Assembly: GCA_009779745.1 (NCBI GenBank)
Contig: WRDR01000001.1
Coordinates: 149,495-213,494 of the forward strand
Source: Alphaproteobacteria bacterium
GTDB lineage: Bacteria; Pseudomonadota; Alphaproteobacteria; UBA9219
Length of the DNA: 64,000 bases
Direction of reading: 5' to 3'
Below the pieces are notes generated by a model. That model saw only the letters and a list, made by a program, of their open reading frames with translations. It was not told the origin of the DNA and searched no databases. Made by a program: the position numbers and the translations under genes. Each line of letters opens with the position of its first letter. Position 1 is the first letter of the stretch. This document shows, one piece after another, positions 36,075-45,284 of the stretch.

Positions 36075-37397
36075 TTAAAGAAACCGAATTGAAGGTTCGC
36101 TTTTGGAAAACGTATTAAGTTCCGTCAATGCCCAGACTAAAGCGTCTACTCTGTCCGGAGATTTAGTAGAAGAGAACACAGAGTCAGGAGAAAAATTACA
36201 CATCTGATCTTCAAGCAAAGGCAAAGAACCTACATGCTTTACTTTGCCTTGTTCATAAAGAGCTGCAATAGGCAATGCTCTGTCTATCTTGTTACGGAAA
36301 GCGCGTACGGATTTGAAAAGAACATGAGGAGCTTTTTGTCTTATAATGTTTTCTACTAAATCGCCTCCTGCGTTTACCTCTGCAACAATGATGTGAGCGT
36401 TCATCTCGTTATAGAGCATAATGGCTCTCGCCGCCCAAGCATCAGGCGCATATTTTCCGGACCAGTCGCTAAGCACATAAAGCAGCCCGTCCGCTCCCTT
36501 GGCTGCCGCAATAATCCCGGTCTCATCAGAAGACACATGCTTGGACATAGCAGGGTCAATGGCTATGACTATGCGGGTAAGTTCAGGTACGGTTGTGACT
36601 CTTAGCTTCTCAATCTGAGGTCTGTTCCAGAACGAACCCTCTGACTCGTCCGATATCTCTGCGTCCAGCTCCTGCCGTCCCAAACGAGTGCCTGCATATC
36701 TTTCATGCAGCTGCGCCAGTATATGAGGCGATATATTGTCTTTATTATCCATGGTTTTTCCGGACGTAAATTTTACATCAAGAGTTTTCCGTTTAAAAAG
36801 GTCTTTTATCATTTCAGTATTCCTAGGAGTTGTTGTTATAATAATTTTAGGATCTGCACCTAATCTGAGACCAAAAGATAATTGATCAAAAGCATCTCTT
36901 TTCTCCCAAGCAGCCAGCTCATCGCACCAAGCCCTGTGGTGCTGAGGACCTCTTAATCTGTCCGGCTGATCGGCAGAGAATAATTTTATTTTTGTACCGT
37001 TACTAAGAAACAATTCTCCGAGCGAGCGATTCCATTTTTCTATGCAGGATAATAGAATAGTCCTAAGAAGACCGCTTTCGCCTTCGACACAAGTATCTCT
37101 GGCATCGGCGAATGTAGGAGCTACTACGGCGATTTTGGCGTTGCTGTGCCAAAGGGCATAGTAGGCAATATCTTCTGCGCCGGTTCTGGTCTTGCCCCAG
37201 CCTCTGCTTGCCAGAATAAGCCATATCCTCCAGTTGCTGGGGTTAGGAGTTATCTGTTCCGGTCTCGCACTTTTCAGCCACTGGAGGCGGTTTAAAAAGC
37301 AGTGTAAGTTTGAGTTCGGCAAATTCTTCAAGAAGTTTGTGCGCTTGTTCGATAGCGATAGAGCGTTCTTCTTCTTGGTGTTTTTTCTCGGTGTCAT
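36075..37397 (-). CDS. GTA/phage terminase large subunit
   Basis: The ATP-driven DNA packaging motor and nuclease. The Walker A-like ASRGWGKTRTG, Walker B HHRAWCDELAAWEK, and nuclease-domain acidic motifs AIDPAMS and EVNAGGD are present. Total length is about 440 residues, like the alphaproteobacterial gene-transfer-agent enzymes. The start is uncertain: ATG 37397 lacks a good ribosome-binding site and the frame overlaps the upstream small gene by 155 bases. It is followed by the portal gene 26 bases on. The catalytic motifs look intact, unlike the portal gene. Confidence 0.8.
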   Translation of the reverse strand: MTPRKNTKKKNALSLSNKRTNFLKNLPNSNLHCFLNRLQWLKSARPEQITPNPSNWRIWLILASRGWGKTRTGAEDIAYYALWHSNAKIAVVAPTFADARDTCVEGESGLLRTILLSCIEKWNRSLGELFLSNGTKIKLFSADQPDRLRGPQHHRAWCDELAAWEKRDAFDQLSFGLRLGADPKIIITTTPRNTEMIKDLFKRKTLDVKFTSGKTMDNKDNISPHILAQLHERYAGTRLGRQELDAEISDESEGSFWNRPQIEKLRVTTVPELTRIVIAIDPAMSKHVSSDETGIIAAAKGADGLLYVLSDWSGKYAPDAWAARAIMLYNEMNAHIIVAEVNAGGDLVENIIRQKAPHVLFKSVRAFRNKIDRALPIAALYEQGKVKHVGSLPLLEDQMCNFSPDSVFSSTKSPDRVDALVWALTELNTFSKSEPSIRFL

Positions 37398-37530
37398 CTT
37401 GATTTTTTCCCAGTTTTTCAAGAATGATTTTAGCGGCTTGGATTCGTGCAGTATCGCTGTCGCTGCTTTCCATAACAGCCTGCAGAGTGGCAAGCACCTG
37501 TTTGATGTCCAGTGAGTCGAAGAGGGTCAT
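37243..37530 (-). CDS. Putative small terminase subunit (GTA g1-like)
   Basis: A 95-residue helical protein directly upstream of and overlapping the large terminase, the position of the small terminase in phage and GTA clusters. SSDSDTARIQAAKIILEKLG resembles the helical motif of small terminase-like proteins, followed by a Lys/Glu coiled coil. No Shine-Dalgarno is evident. Identity is inferred mostly from context. Confidence 0.5.
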   Translation of the reverse strand: MTLFDSLDIKQVLATLQAVMESSDSDTARIQAAKIILEKLGKNQDDTEKKHQEEERSIAIEQAHKLLEEFAELKLTLLFKPPPVAEKCETGTDNS

Positions 37531-37551
37531 TTTATTTAATTAGGAATGCAG

Positions 37552-37598
37552 AAATAATAATGCAGAAATAAGGCACTCCTATTTCTGCATTATTATTT
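37552..37598. repeat. Long perfect inverted repeat
   Basis: A 19-bp stem (37552-37570 with 37580-37598, core ATAATGCAGAAATA) encloses nine bases. A T-rich run follows rightward, but no rightward gene precedes it. It sits in the spacer between the divergent terminase block and the 37820 gene. A partial direct copy of the left arm (ATGCAGAAATAA) is just upstream, at 37546-37557. It could be a small palindromic mobile repeat or a phage regulatory hairpin. Confidence 0.7.
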
Positions 37599-37819
37599 TT
37601 TATTTAAGACACAGTACGCCGTAGCACTGTCAATAGCATAGGATAAATCCCTTGTCAAGGGAAAAATCACTCGATTTGTAGATTTTTTAAAAAAAAGCAT
37701 GAAAAAAAACGAAGCTCTTGGTTGTTATTTCTTGTTATTTTTGGGAAAGAATATAGTAATAAAGTTTTAAGAAAGCATACAGTAGTATGATAAAACGAAC
37801 TGATTCTTGAGACAAACAA

Positions 37820-38410
37820 ATGGAAAAGAAAAAAGATGAAACTGAGCAATTTGTTCAACAAAAACAAGGGGTTGCCCCCCCCCCCCCATCAATTAAGCTT
37901 GATGTAGATCAAGAATCTAAAACTCACAAAATAGGCGGCTTCGAAGTAATACAAATTCTGTATTTGCTGCTCCTGATAGGAATAGTGCCTGTAGTTTTAT
38001 ATAACATCTATACACAAAATTTAGAGAGCAATACAACAATTCTGCCCCAGTCTTTAGGAAAGGGTGCTTGCGGATCGGCAAACGGAGTCACAACAGCCTC
38101 GCTTCCTGCCGCAGCCAATCTTTGTTCTGCCGGGACACAGAGTGTTGTAACAACTAACGCAACAACTTATACATGGTCTTGCGGCAAAGCAAATTGCTCG
38201 GCACCAAGACACTGCAAAGGGGTTTGCAGAACTACAAGCGGTATGCCCGGGGGACACTGCACTTGCGGGACGACTGTCGAGGAAGATTACTATTGGAATA
38301 TCGATTATACCGCAATAAGATGGAAGTGTAACGGCTCAGGCGGAGGGGCATCAACGCACTGCAGTTGCCTCGCAACACGGAGGGCATCAGGAGCTGCCTA
38401 CTGTAAATAA
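37820..38410 (+). CDS. Membrane-anchored cysteine-rich surface protein with poly-C tract
   Basis: A 196-residue type II membrane protein with a charged cytoplasmic N-terminus, a proline tract (residues 19-23), a membrane segment (FEVIQILYLLLLIGIVPVVL, residues 41-60) and an exterior Cys-rich region. The exterior repeats a CGSANG...LCSAGT...TYTWSC pattern that I associate with surface proteins of gut bacteria. Thirteen C residues at codons 19-23 would put most of the protein out of frame on any slip, so the protein may be switched on and off. Ribosome-binding signals are weak. The exact function is unknown. Confidence 0.68.
   Translation: MEKKKDETEQFVQQKQGVAPPPPSIKLDVDQESKTHKIGGFEVIQILYLLLLIGIVPVVLYNIYTQNLESNTTILPQSLGKGACGSANGVTTASLPAAANLCSAGTQSVVTTNATTYTWSCGKANCSAPRHCKGVCRTTSGMPGGHCTCGTTVEEDYYWNIDYTAIRWKCNGSGGGASTHCSCLATRRASGAAYCK
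37875..37887 (+). repeat. Poly-C tract (13 C) near the start of a surface protein gene
   Basis: Thirteen consecutive C residues lie 56 bases after the ATG. In this composition such a run is far beyond chance and is the typical substrate for slipped-strand phase variation. The frame is open in the given sequence (an on state). Confidence 0.9.
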
Positions 38411-38415
38411 CCTTT

Positions 38416-39696
38416 CTACCCTTTAATTCCCGGCACCGGAAACTTTTTGCACAGCTCTTTGACTTCTGCGTGAAGGCTTTTCAGTAACGCAGCATCATGC
38501 GGAGATTTCAGCACCTGAATCATAATTTTGCTGAGAAAGTCCATTTCCTTTTCCTTCATGCCTCTTGCAGTAGCCGCAGGAGTACCGAAACGAATCCCGC
38601 TGGGCTTCATCGGAGTATTCGGATCGTCCGGTATCATATTTTTGTTCAAAGTTATGCCAGCCTCGTCCAAAGATTTTTCTGCTATATCGCCGGTAATACC
38701 GAAGCCGGTGAACGTATTTATGACTATCAGATGATTTTCTGTTCCTCCTGTTACAAGATGTGCGCCTCCTGCTATAAGCCCCTTTGCCAGAGCCTGAGCA
38801 TTAGCGAGAACCTGTTTTGCGTATTGTTTATAATCTTCAGTCTGAACCAGCTTCAGCGTAGTTGCAAGAGCTGCTATCTGGTGCATATGAGGTCCGCCCT
38901 GCATACCCGGGAACACGGATTTGTCAATGGCTTTGGCGAATTTTTCCTTACAGAGAATCATTCCTCCTCTTGGACCCCTTAAAGACTTATGCGTAGTAGT
39001 CGTTACAACATCAAATCCGAAATCCAGCGGATTCTTCAATGCTCCTCCTGCGATGAGACCGCCCAGATGACTCACGTCCGCCATGAGGATAGCACCGGCT
39101 TCATCTGCTATTTTTCTGAACCCTGCATAGTCGTATTCTTTGGGATATGAAGAGTGTCCGCAGATAATCATTTTAGGCTTATGTTCTTTTGCCATAGCGC
39201 GTACGTGTTCAAGATTTATATTTCCGGAAGGGATTTCTGTTTTATACCTGACAAAATTGAATATCTTATACATGTTGGTTACCGGATGCCCGTGGGACAA
39301 GTGCCCGCCATGAGACAAATCCATGCCCAGTATAGTGTCTTTTGGTTCTAATAATGCAAAATACACTGCCTCGTTCATAGGGCAGCCGGAAAGAGGCTGA
39401 ACATTGGCATGTTCTGCTCTGAAAACCTTCTTAGCCCGCTCTCTTGCAAGGGTTTCTATGGTGTCAGTGTTTTCCTGTCCTCCGTAGTAGCGTCTGCCCG
39501 GATAGCCTTCCGAATACTTGTTGTTGAATACGGAACCTAATAGGGGATAAACCTCTGGAAAACAATAGTTTTCCGAAGGAATAAGTTCAATACCCTCGCT
39601 TTGGCGTATCTCTTCGTGCATGAGTGCGGAAAAGACCTCTTTGTCTGATTTTTGCAGTAAATCCAAAGCCTCTTGAGAATATGCGAAATTAGTCAT
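38416..39696 (-). CDS. glyA: Serine hydroxymethyltransferase
   Basis: This PLP enzyme interconverts serine and glycine and supplies one-carbon units. It has 426 residues. The PLP lysine is in TTTTHKSLRGPRGG, and GYPGRRYYGGQENTDTIE and VQPLSGCPMNEAVYFALL are family marks (GCPMNEA in place of the usual GSQANxA). It is convergent with the 37820 gene, only 5 bases between stops, and divergent from xseB. Confidence 0.96.
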   Translation of the reverse strand: MTNFAYSQEALDLLQKSDKEVFSALMHEEIRQSEGIELIPSENYCFPEVYPLLGSVFNNKYSEGYPGRRYYGGQENTDTIETLARERAKKVFRAEHANVQPLSGCPMNEAVYFALLEPKDTILGMDLSHGGHLSHGHPVTNMYKIFNFVRYKTEIPSGNINLEHVRAMAKEHKPKMIICGHSSYPKEYDYAGFRKIADEAGAILMADVSHLGGLIAGGALKNPLDFGFDVVTTTTHKSLRGPRGGMILCKEKFAKAIDKSVFPGMQGGPHMHQIAALATTLKLVQTEDYKQYAKQVLANAQALAKGLIAGGAHLVTGGTENHLIVINTFTGFGITGDIAEKSLDEAGITLNKNMIPDDPNTPMKPSGIRFGTPAATARGMKEKEMDFLSKIMIQVLKSPHDAALLKSLHAEVKELCKKFPVPGIKG

Positions 39697-39783
39697 AAAG
39701 AATCTCCTAAAGGTAAAAAGAACTTGCGGAAAATGAGAGTTATATATAACAATAAACCGTCAAAATCTGCAAGGAATAAAAAA

Positions 39784-40011
39784 ATGAAAGATATAGATAA
39801 AATGAGCTTCGAAGAGGCTATGGCTGAGCTTGAGAGCATAGTAAAGCAGCTTGAAGAAGGCAAAATAAAGCTGGAAGATGCTGTAAGCTATTATGAAAGA
39901 GGCATAAAACTGAAAAAGCACTGTGAGGAAAAGCTGCAAACAGCGCAGGCGACCGTGACCAAAATAACGGCTTCCAATGACATGAAAATAGAAGATGCTG
40001 TTCCTTTTTGA
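39784..40011 (+). CDS. xseB: Exodeoxyribonuclease VII small subunit
   Basis: XseB partners with XseA to degrade single-stranded DNA. The 75-residue product has the helical hallmark SFEEAMAELESIVKQLEEGK followed by LEDAVSYYERGIKLKKHCEE. The ATG at 39784 is chosen over an upstream in-frame start at 39673 because of AAGGA 9 bases before it and the family length. It ends at the start of ispA, the common arrangement. Confidence 0.93.
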   Translation: MKDIDKMSFEEAMAELESIVKQLEEGKIKLEDAVSYYERGIKLKKHCEEKLQTAQATVTKITASNDMKIEDAVPF

Positions 40012-40022
40012 AAGATAAAGAC

Positions 40023-40904
40023 ATGATAAAAGCTGCAATGCAAAACACGGCGCAAGAAGTAGAAAACCTGATAAAAGAATTGCTGCCTGAATCGGAATTC
40101 GCTGAAAATAAGCTGTTTGAGGCTATGCGGTATTCTGTACTGAACGGCGGAAAAAGACTGCGTCCGTTTCTGCTGACGGAAACTGCGAAAATGTTCGGCG
40201 TTAAGCATGACAACGCACTAAGGGCGGCAAGTGCGGTCGAATGTATTCATAGTTATTCTTTGGTGCACGATGATTTGCCGGCTATGGATAACTCTGATTT
40301 GAGAAGAGGAAACCCGACTACGCACAAAAAGTACGGAGAAGCGACTGCGATTCTGGCGGGAGACGGACTTTTGACATATGCGTTCGAGATACTCGCAGAC
40401 AACAGAACTCATGAAGATGCTGCTGTAAGGTGTAAACTGGTTTCTGCGTTGGCTAAAGCGTCCGGAATGCAGGGCATGGTGGGAGGGCAGATGCTGGACT
40501 TAATAGCAGAGACCGCAGCTTTTGACATAGGCGAAGTAACAAGACTGCAAAGAATGAAAACCGGCGAGTTAATAGCTGTGTCTATAGAAATGGGTGCCAT
40601 ACTGGGGCAAGCTGCTAATCAGGATATTACGGCACTGAGAAACTATGCGCAGGGCATAGGGCTGGTGTTTCAGATAGTAGATGATCTGTTGGATTATGAG
40701 TCTACGGAAGAAGAAATGGGCAAGCCTGTAGGTCGGGACGAGGAAGCCGGAAAGGCTACGTTTGTTACGATTATGGGCATAGAGAGAGCAAAGGAACAGG
40801 CAACAATATTGACTGAACAAACAATAGGGCACTTGTCAGTGTTTGGAGAAAAAGGAAAGACGCTGGAGGAAATTGCGAGGTACATACTGGAAAGAAAGAA
40901 TTAA
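40023..40904 (+). CDS. ispA: Geranyl/farnesyl diphosphate synthase
   Basis: This prenyltransferase condenses isopentenyl diphosphate with allylic partners. The 293-residue protein has the first aspartate-rich motif DDLPAMDNSDLRRG near residue 83 and the second, DDLLD, near residue 221. The ATG at 40023 is used; a TTG at 40008 overlapping xseB is possible. It follows xseB and precedes a response regulator by 2 bases. Confidence 0.94.
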   Translation: MIKAAMQNTAQEVENLIKELLPESEFAENKLFEAMRYSVLNGGKRLRPFLLTETAKMFGVKHDNALRAASAVECIHSYSLVHDDLPAMDNSDLRRGNPTTHKKYGEATAILAGDGLLTYAFEILADNRTHEDAAVRCKLVSALAKASGMQGMVGGQMLDLIAETAAFDIGEVTRLQRMKTGELIAVSIEMGAILGQAANQDITALRNYAQGIGLVFQIVDDLLDYESTEEEMGKPVGRDEEAGKATFVTIMGIERAKEQATILTEQTIGHLSVFGEKGKTLEEIARYILERKN

Positions 40905-40906
40905 GT

Positions 40907-41608
40907 ATGTCTGACGTACAAAAACCGCATGTATTGGTAGTTGATGATGACAAGCGTTTAAGAGCGTTGTTAAAGAAGTATTTGACGGAGCAGGAGTTCA
41001 TAGCAATAACGGCGGAAGACGCGGAAGATGCGAGAAAAAAACTCCTGCGGCTGGAGTTCGATATTATAATACTTGACGTTATGATGCCGAAAGAGAGCGG
41101 ATTTGAGTTTGCAAGAAGCATGAGAGAAGCTGCGCAGGAAATACCTGTATTGCTATTGACTGCGCGGGGCGAAATAGAAGACCGCATAGAAGGACTGGAA
41201 GCAGGAGCTGATGATTATATGCAAAAGCCGTTTGAGCCTAAGGAGCTGATACTAAGATTGCAGGCAATACTAAAAAGAACAGGAAAACAAACAACGTATA
41301 AAAAAAAGAAAATAAAACTAGGCGCATGGGAATACGACAAAGAAAGAGATGAATTAATAGGGAAAGATAAAGTTATAAAACTTACCGGAATGGAAGCAGG
41401 CTTGATGCGGATAATGGCGGATAATATCGGGAAGGTCTTGACAAGAGAGACCATATTAGAAAAAAGCAGTCAATCAGATGCTGTAAATGACAGAACTATA
41501 GATGTGCAGGTTACAAGACTAAGAAGGAAGATAGAAAAGGACGTAAAGAATCCGCGGTATCTTGTTACTGTAAGGGGAGAAGGCTACAGCCTGTGTCCCG
41601 ATGAATGA
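40907..41608 (+). CDS. OmpR-family response regulator
   Basis: A 233-residue DNA-binding response regulator. The receiver domain has the acidic pair VDDD, the phospho-acceptor Asp in [10 protein letters not shown], Thr in LLLTARGE and Lys in YMQKPFEP. The C-terminal winged helix ends [10 protein letters not shown]. No histidine kinase gene is next to it, so it is an orphan here. It overlaps uvrB by 8 bases. Its target genes cannot be read from the sequence. Confidence 0.92.
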   Translation: MSDVQKPHVLVVDDDKRLRALLKKYLTEQEFIAITAEDAEDARKKLLRLEFDIIILDVMMPKESGFEFARSMREAAQEIPVLLLTARGEIEDRIEGLEAGADDYMQKPFEPKELILRLQAILKRTGKQTTYKKKKIKLGAWEYDKERDELIGKDKVIKLTGMEAGLMRIMADNIGKVLTRETILEKSSQSDAVNDRTIDVQVTRLRRKIEKDVKNPRYLVTVRGEGYSLCPDE

Positions 41609-43571
41609 AAAGTTCGCACTGGAAGCTCCATATAAGCCTGCCGGAGATCAGCCTGTCGCTATAGAAGCTATAACTAAAGGGCTTAACAGAAAAGACAAGA
41701 ACCAAGTTCTTTTGGGAGTTACCGGATCCGGCAAAACATTTACAATGGCTAATGTGATACAGAAAATACAGAAGCCAGCGATGATACTTGCGCCGAATAA
41801 AACTCTGGCGGCGCAGTTGTTCAGCGAGATGAGACAGTTTTTCCCTCACAATGCCGTAGAGTATTTCGTGAGTTACTATGACTACTATCAGCCGGAAGCT
41901 TACATAGCACGGACAGATACGTACATAGAAAAAGACGCTATGATAAACGAACAAATAGACAGAATGCGACACAGTGCTACAAGAGCGCTGCTGGAAAGAG
42001 ATGACGTTATAATAGTAGCAAGCGTATCGTGCATATACGGAATAGGTTCTCCTGAAACGTATCAGGAAATGACGGTGAGCTTGAGCAAAGGAGAAAAGAT
42101 TTCTGTAAAAGAGTTATTGAAGAAGTTTGTGGAGCTGCAATACAAAAGGAACGATATTACATTGAACAGAGGAGAGTTCAGAGTAAAAGGAGACGTGATA
42201 GAAATATTTCCTGCGCACTTGGAAAGCACTGCATGGAGAATAAGTTTATTTGATGAAGAGATAGAAAAGATACAAGAGATAGATCCGTTATTGGGTGAAA
42301 GGGGAGAGGAGCTTGACAGTATAAAAGTGTATGGAAACAGCCACTACATAACGCCAAGACCAACGCTTAGACAAGCGATAGTCGAGATAAAAAAAGAATT
42401 GAAGATTAGATGCGAAGAGCTGTTAAAGGAAAATAAATTAATAGAAGAACAGAGACTAAGAGAGAGAACTACGTATGATATAGAGATGCTGGAAAGTACC
42501 GGAATGTGTTCGGGAATAGAAAACTATTCGCGGTATCTGACAGGAAGAAAAACAGGAGAGCCTCCTCCGACTTTATTTGAGTATCTGCCGAAAGATGCGA
42601 TACTGTTTGTAGATGAGAGTCATGTTATGGTACCGCAAATACACGGCATGGCTAGAGGGGATTTTTCGAGAAAAAGCAATCTTACTAATTACGGATTTAG
42701 ACTACAGTCATGCGTAGATAACAGACCGCTGAAATTTGAAGAGTGGGACGAGAGGCGACCCAGTACAATCTTTGTATCGGCTACTCCCGGAAACTGGGAG
42801 ATAGAGCAGACGCATGGAGCAGTGATCGAGCAAATAGTAAGACCCACAGGACTTGTAGATCCGAAGGTAGAAATTCACAAAACAGAAAATCAGGTAGATG
42901 ATTTAATAGATGAAATACAAAAGACCGTGAAGAAAAGGCAAAGAGTGCTGGTAACGACGCTTACGAAAAAAATGTCGGAAGCGCTGACAAATTATCTTGC
43001 GGAAGCAAACATAAAGGTAAAATATCTGCATTCGGATATAGAGACTCTGGAACGCATAGAAATAATAAGAGAGCTAAGGGCAGGGGAATATGATGTGCTT
43101 GTCGGAATAAATCTGCTAAGAGAAGGACTGGATATACCGGAATGCGGAATGGTGGCGATATTGGATGCGGACAAGGAAGGGTACTTGAGATCTAAAACAG
43201 CACTTATACAAACAATAGGCAGAGCTGCGAGAAACATCGATGGAAGAGTAATCTTATATGCGGACAATATGACTAGGAGTATGAAAGAAGCGATAGATGA
43301 GACTAACAGAAGAATAGAAAAGCAGGAAGAATACAACAAAGCGCATAACATAACGCCTCGTTCCATAGAGAAAAGCATAGCGGATATTATAATAGAAAAA
43401 GAAGAAGAAATAATACATGAAGAAGAGTCTATCAAAGGCGAAGCATTGCACAATTACATAGACGAACTTTCCCGCAACATGAAAAAACTTGCTGAAAATT
43501 TGCGCTTCGAAGAAGCCGCAGAGATACGTGATGAGATAAGGAGGTTGGAGATGCAGGAATTAGGAATGTGA
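41601..43571 (+). CDS. uvrB: UvrABC system protein B
   Basis: UvrB is the damage-verification helicase of nucleotide excision repair. At 656 residues it has Walker A GVTGSGKT, the beta-hairpin region [27 protein letters not shown], the helicase motifs [16 protein letters not shown] and QTIGRAARN, and a C-terminal UvrC-binding (UVR) motif [17 protein letters not shown]. It begins inside the response regulator gene and ends at a 21-bp-stem hairpin. Confidence 0.97.
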   Translation: MNEKFALEAPYKPAGDQPVAIEAITKGLNRKDKNQVLLGVTGSGKTFTMANVIQKIQKPAMILAPNKTLAAQLFSEMRQFFPHNAVEYFVSYYDYYQPEAYIARTDTYIEKDAMINEQIDRMRHSATRALLERDDVIIVASVSCIYGIGSPETYQEMTVSLSKGEKISVKELLKKFVELQYKRNDITLNRGEFRVKGDVIEIFPAHLESTAWRISLFDEEIEKIQEIDPLLGERGEELDSIKVYGNSHYITPRPTLRQAIVEIKKELKIRCEELLKENKLIEEQRLRERTTYDIEMLESTGMCSGIENYSRYLTGRKTGEPPPTLFEYLPKDAILFVDESHVMVPQIHGMARGDFSRKSNLTNYGFRLQSCVDNRPLKFEEWDERRPSTIFVSATPGNWEIEQTHGAVIEQIVRPTGLVDPKVEIHKTENQVDDLIDEIQKTVKKRQRVLVTTLTKKMSEALTNYLAEANIKVKYLHSDIETLERIEIIRELRAGEYDVLVGINLLREGLDIPECGMVAILDADKEGYLRSKTALIQTIGRAARNIDGRVILYADNMTRSMKEAIDETNRRIEKQEEYNKAHNITPRSIEKSIADIIIEKEEEIIHEEESIKGEALHNYIDELSRNMKKLAENLRFEEAAEIRDEIRRLEMQELGM

Positions 43572-43573
43572 AA

Positions 43574-43618
43574 TTGGTACGTATTCCCCTTCCCAAAGGG
43601 AAGGGGAATACGTACCAA
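43574..43618. repeat. Perfect 21-bp inverted repeat after uvrB
   Basis: TTGGTACGTATTCCCCTTCCC and its exact complement are separated by AAA. The very stable hairpin starts 3 bases after the uvrB stop and has no T-run, so it is probably a palindromic repeat that may also protect or terminate the uvrB transcript. Confidence 0.85.
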
Positions 43619-43633
43619 CGTTACAAAGCAGAA

Positions 43634-44011
43634 TTATACATCAAAATGAGCGAGAGATTCGGCAGTAATGTCTTTATGTTTCTCTCTTCCCTCTGGTACT
43701 GTCATATCATTTTCTTGTTTCTCTTTGAAAGAAGTGAAAGCTTCGGAAAAGTCAGCATGTATTCCCGCCAATATAAACCACGGTGCTCCGTTTATGCTCC
43801 TTAGAGCATCCAACATCTTAAATGCTTCTTGATAGTCCTCTTCTGTCAGAGGAACTCCGTGTGTGATACACTCCTTAAAACTTTGGCAATATACAAACAT
43901 AGTTCCAGCCTCCGCCTCTCCATTGATATTTATTTCATGCTTTATATCATTCCTAAAATTCTCAAGGGATTGCTTACATTCATCTACTTTAACTGTATGT
44001 GTTTCCTGCAT
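43634..44011 (-). CDS. Protein of unknown function (125 aa)
   Basis: A 125-residue acidic soluble protein, with a mixed helical N-terminus (ECKQSLENFRNDIKHEINING) and a helical C-terminus. GGAGAAAG precedes the ATG, which supports it as a real gene. No domain is recognised. It lies in the spacer between the uvrB hairpin and anmK. Confidence 0.55.
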   Translation of the reverse strand: MQETHTVKVDECKQSLENFRNDIKHEININGEAEAGTMFVYCQSFKECITHGVPLTEEDYQEAFKMLDALRSINGAPWFILAGIHADFSEAFTSFKEKQENDMTVPEGREKHKDITAESLAHFDV

Positions 44012-44155
44012 AATCTTTCTCCATAAAATGCATTTTTGTTAATAATAAAGTTAATAAAAATTGTCCGAAGACGTTGTAGTTATTATTTATACTCTGAGTA
44101 TACTATATTTTTTTACTTTCAACGATAAAAAAACATTTTTTTTGATTTCAAGGTG

Positions 44156-45226
44156 TTAACCATGTCTATGCAGCGTCCCGCCTGATAGTGGAAAAGGGAC
44201 TCCTGTAGTGGAAGGCATGGAAATAGGAAGCCCTAAAAGAGAACGAACTGCGAGCCACGCAAAAGCCTGCGCCTCTATCTCATCGGATCTCTCTAAAGGC
44301 GAAACCGGAATCCCTGTAACATCGGATATAAACCTAAGCATAGTCCCGTTATGAGAACCCCCTCCGCAAACGAAAATGCGAACAGGTCTTTCCGGCAGAA
44401 AATCAAATACCGAAGCAAAAGCCTGTGCCGAAAGCATAGTAAGCGTTGCCGCTCCGTCCTCAGGCGAGAGATGAGACATTGCAGCTAGAATAAAAGAGAA
44501 GTCGTTTCTGTCTAAAGACTTAGGAGGAGGTTTCTTGAAGAACTGCAAAGAGAGAACGGATTCAATGATACTATAATCAACCTTACCTGAAGCCGCCAAA
44601 GAACCGTTTTCATCAAAGGGCTTTCCGCAAGAAGCAAGCACCCAGTCGTCTAGTAAAGCATTACCCGGACCAACATCACATGCTAAAATATCGGAAGTAT
44701 TAAGCCAAGTGATATTGGACACTCCTCCGATATTGAGAATTATGATTGGAAAGTCAGAATAAGAACTCATCAAAGCCTGATGAAACAGAGGGACTAGAGG
44801 TGCGCCGTTGCCACCTGCCTTCACATCATTAGACCGGAAATCATTAACAACATCAACTCCGGTCAAAGAAGCCAAAAGCCTGCCGTCTCCAATCTGAAAA
44901 GTAACAGCCTTGGAAATATCGTGAAACAAAGTCTGACCGTGAAAACCGATTATATCCGGCTTAACCCCGGAGCGTTTCATAAGTTCAGATATTGCCAATG
45001 CGTGTTTTCCCGTCAGCTCTTTTTCTACGGACAGAACCTCGGGTGTTCTCGTGCTATTTCCAAGCACAGAACGCAGTTTTTGCTTAAAATCAGCCGGGTA
45101 AGGCACGAAAATAAAATCCCGCCTTTCTATAACGGAAAAGCCGTCCGTAGCAATAAAAGCAGCGTCTATGCCGTCTAAGGAAGTGCCGCTCATAAGCCCG
45201 ATAGCGTTAAATAGTTTTGCTTGCAT
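44156..45226 (-). CDS. anmK: Anhydro-N-acetylmuramic acid kinase
   Basis: AnmK phosphorylates and opens anhydroMurNAc during peptidoglycan recycling. The 356-residue protein has the phosphate-binding GLMSGTSLDGIDAAFIA at residues 11-27, IGFHGQTLFHD, DVVNDFRSNDVKAGGNGAPL and CGGGSHNGTMLRFI. It is divergent from tyrS with about 58 bases between starts. Confidence 0.94.
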   Translation of the reverse strand: MQAKLFNAIGLMSGTSLDGIDAAFIATDGFSVIERRDFIFVPYPADFKQKLRSVLGNSTRTPEVLSVEKELTGKHALAISELMKRSGVKPDIIGFHGQTLFHDISKAVTFQIGDGRLLASLTGVDVVNDFRSNDVKAGGNGAPLVPLFHQALMSSYSDFPIIILNIGGVSNITWLNTSDILACDVGPGNALLDDWVLASCGKPFDENGSLAASGKVDYSIIESVLSLQFFKKPPPKSLDRNDFSFILAAMSHLSPEDGAATLTMLSAQAFASVFDFLPERPVRIFVCGGGSHNGTMLRFISDVTGIPVSPLERSDEIEAQAFAWLAVRSLLGLPISMPSTTGVPFPLSGGTLHRHG

Positions 45227-45284
45227 GAGAACTGTTATTGTGATTTAAAAGAATAATTGTAGCACATAAAAAAGGCATAGTAAA

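Noticed and set aside
43568..43804. A 78-codon frame after uvrB
   Set aside because: It begins in the uvrB stop region, runs through the 45-base palindrome and is antisense to the better supported 43634 gene; no ribosome-binding site or family.
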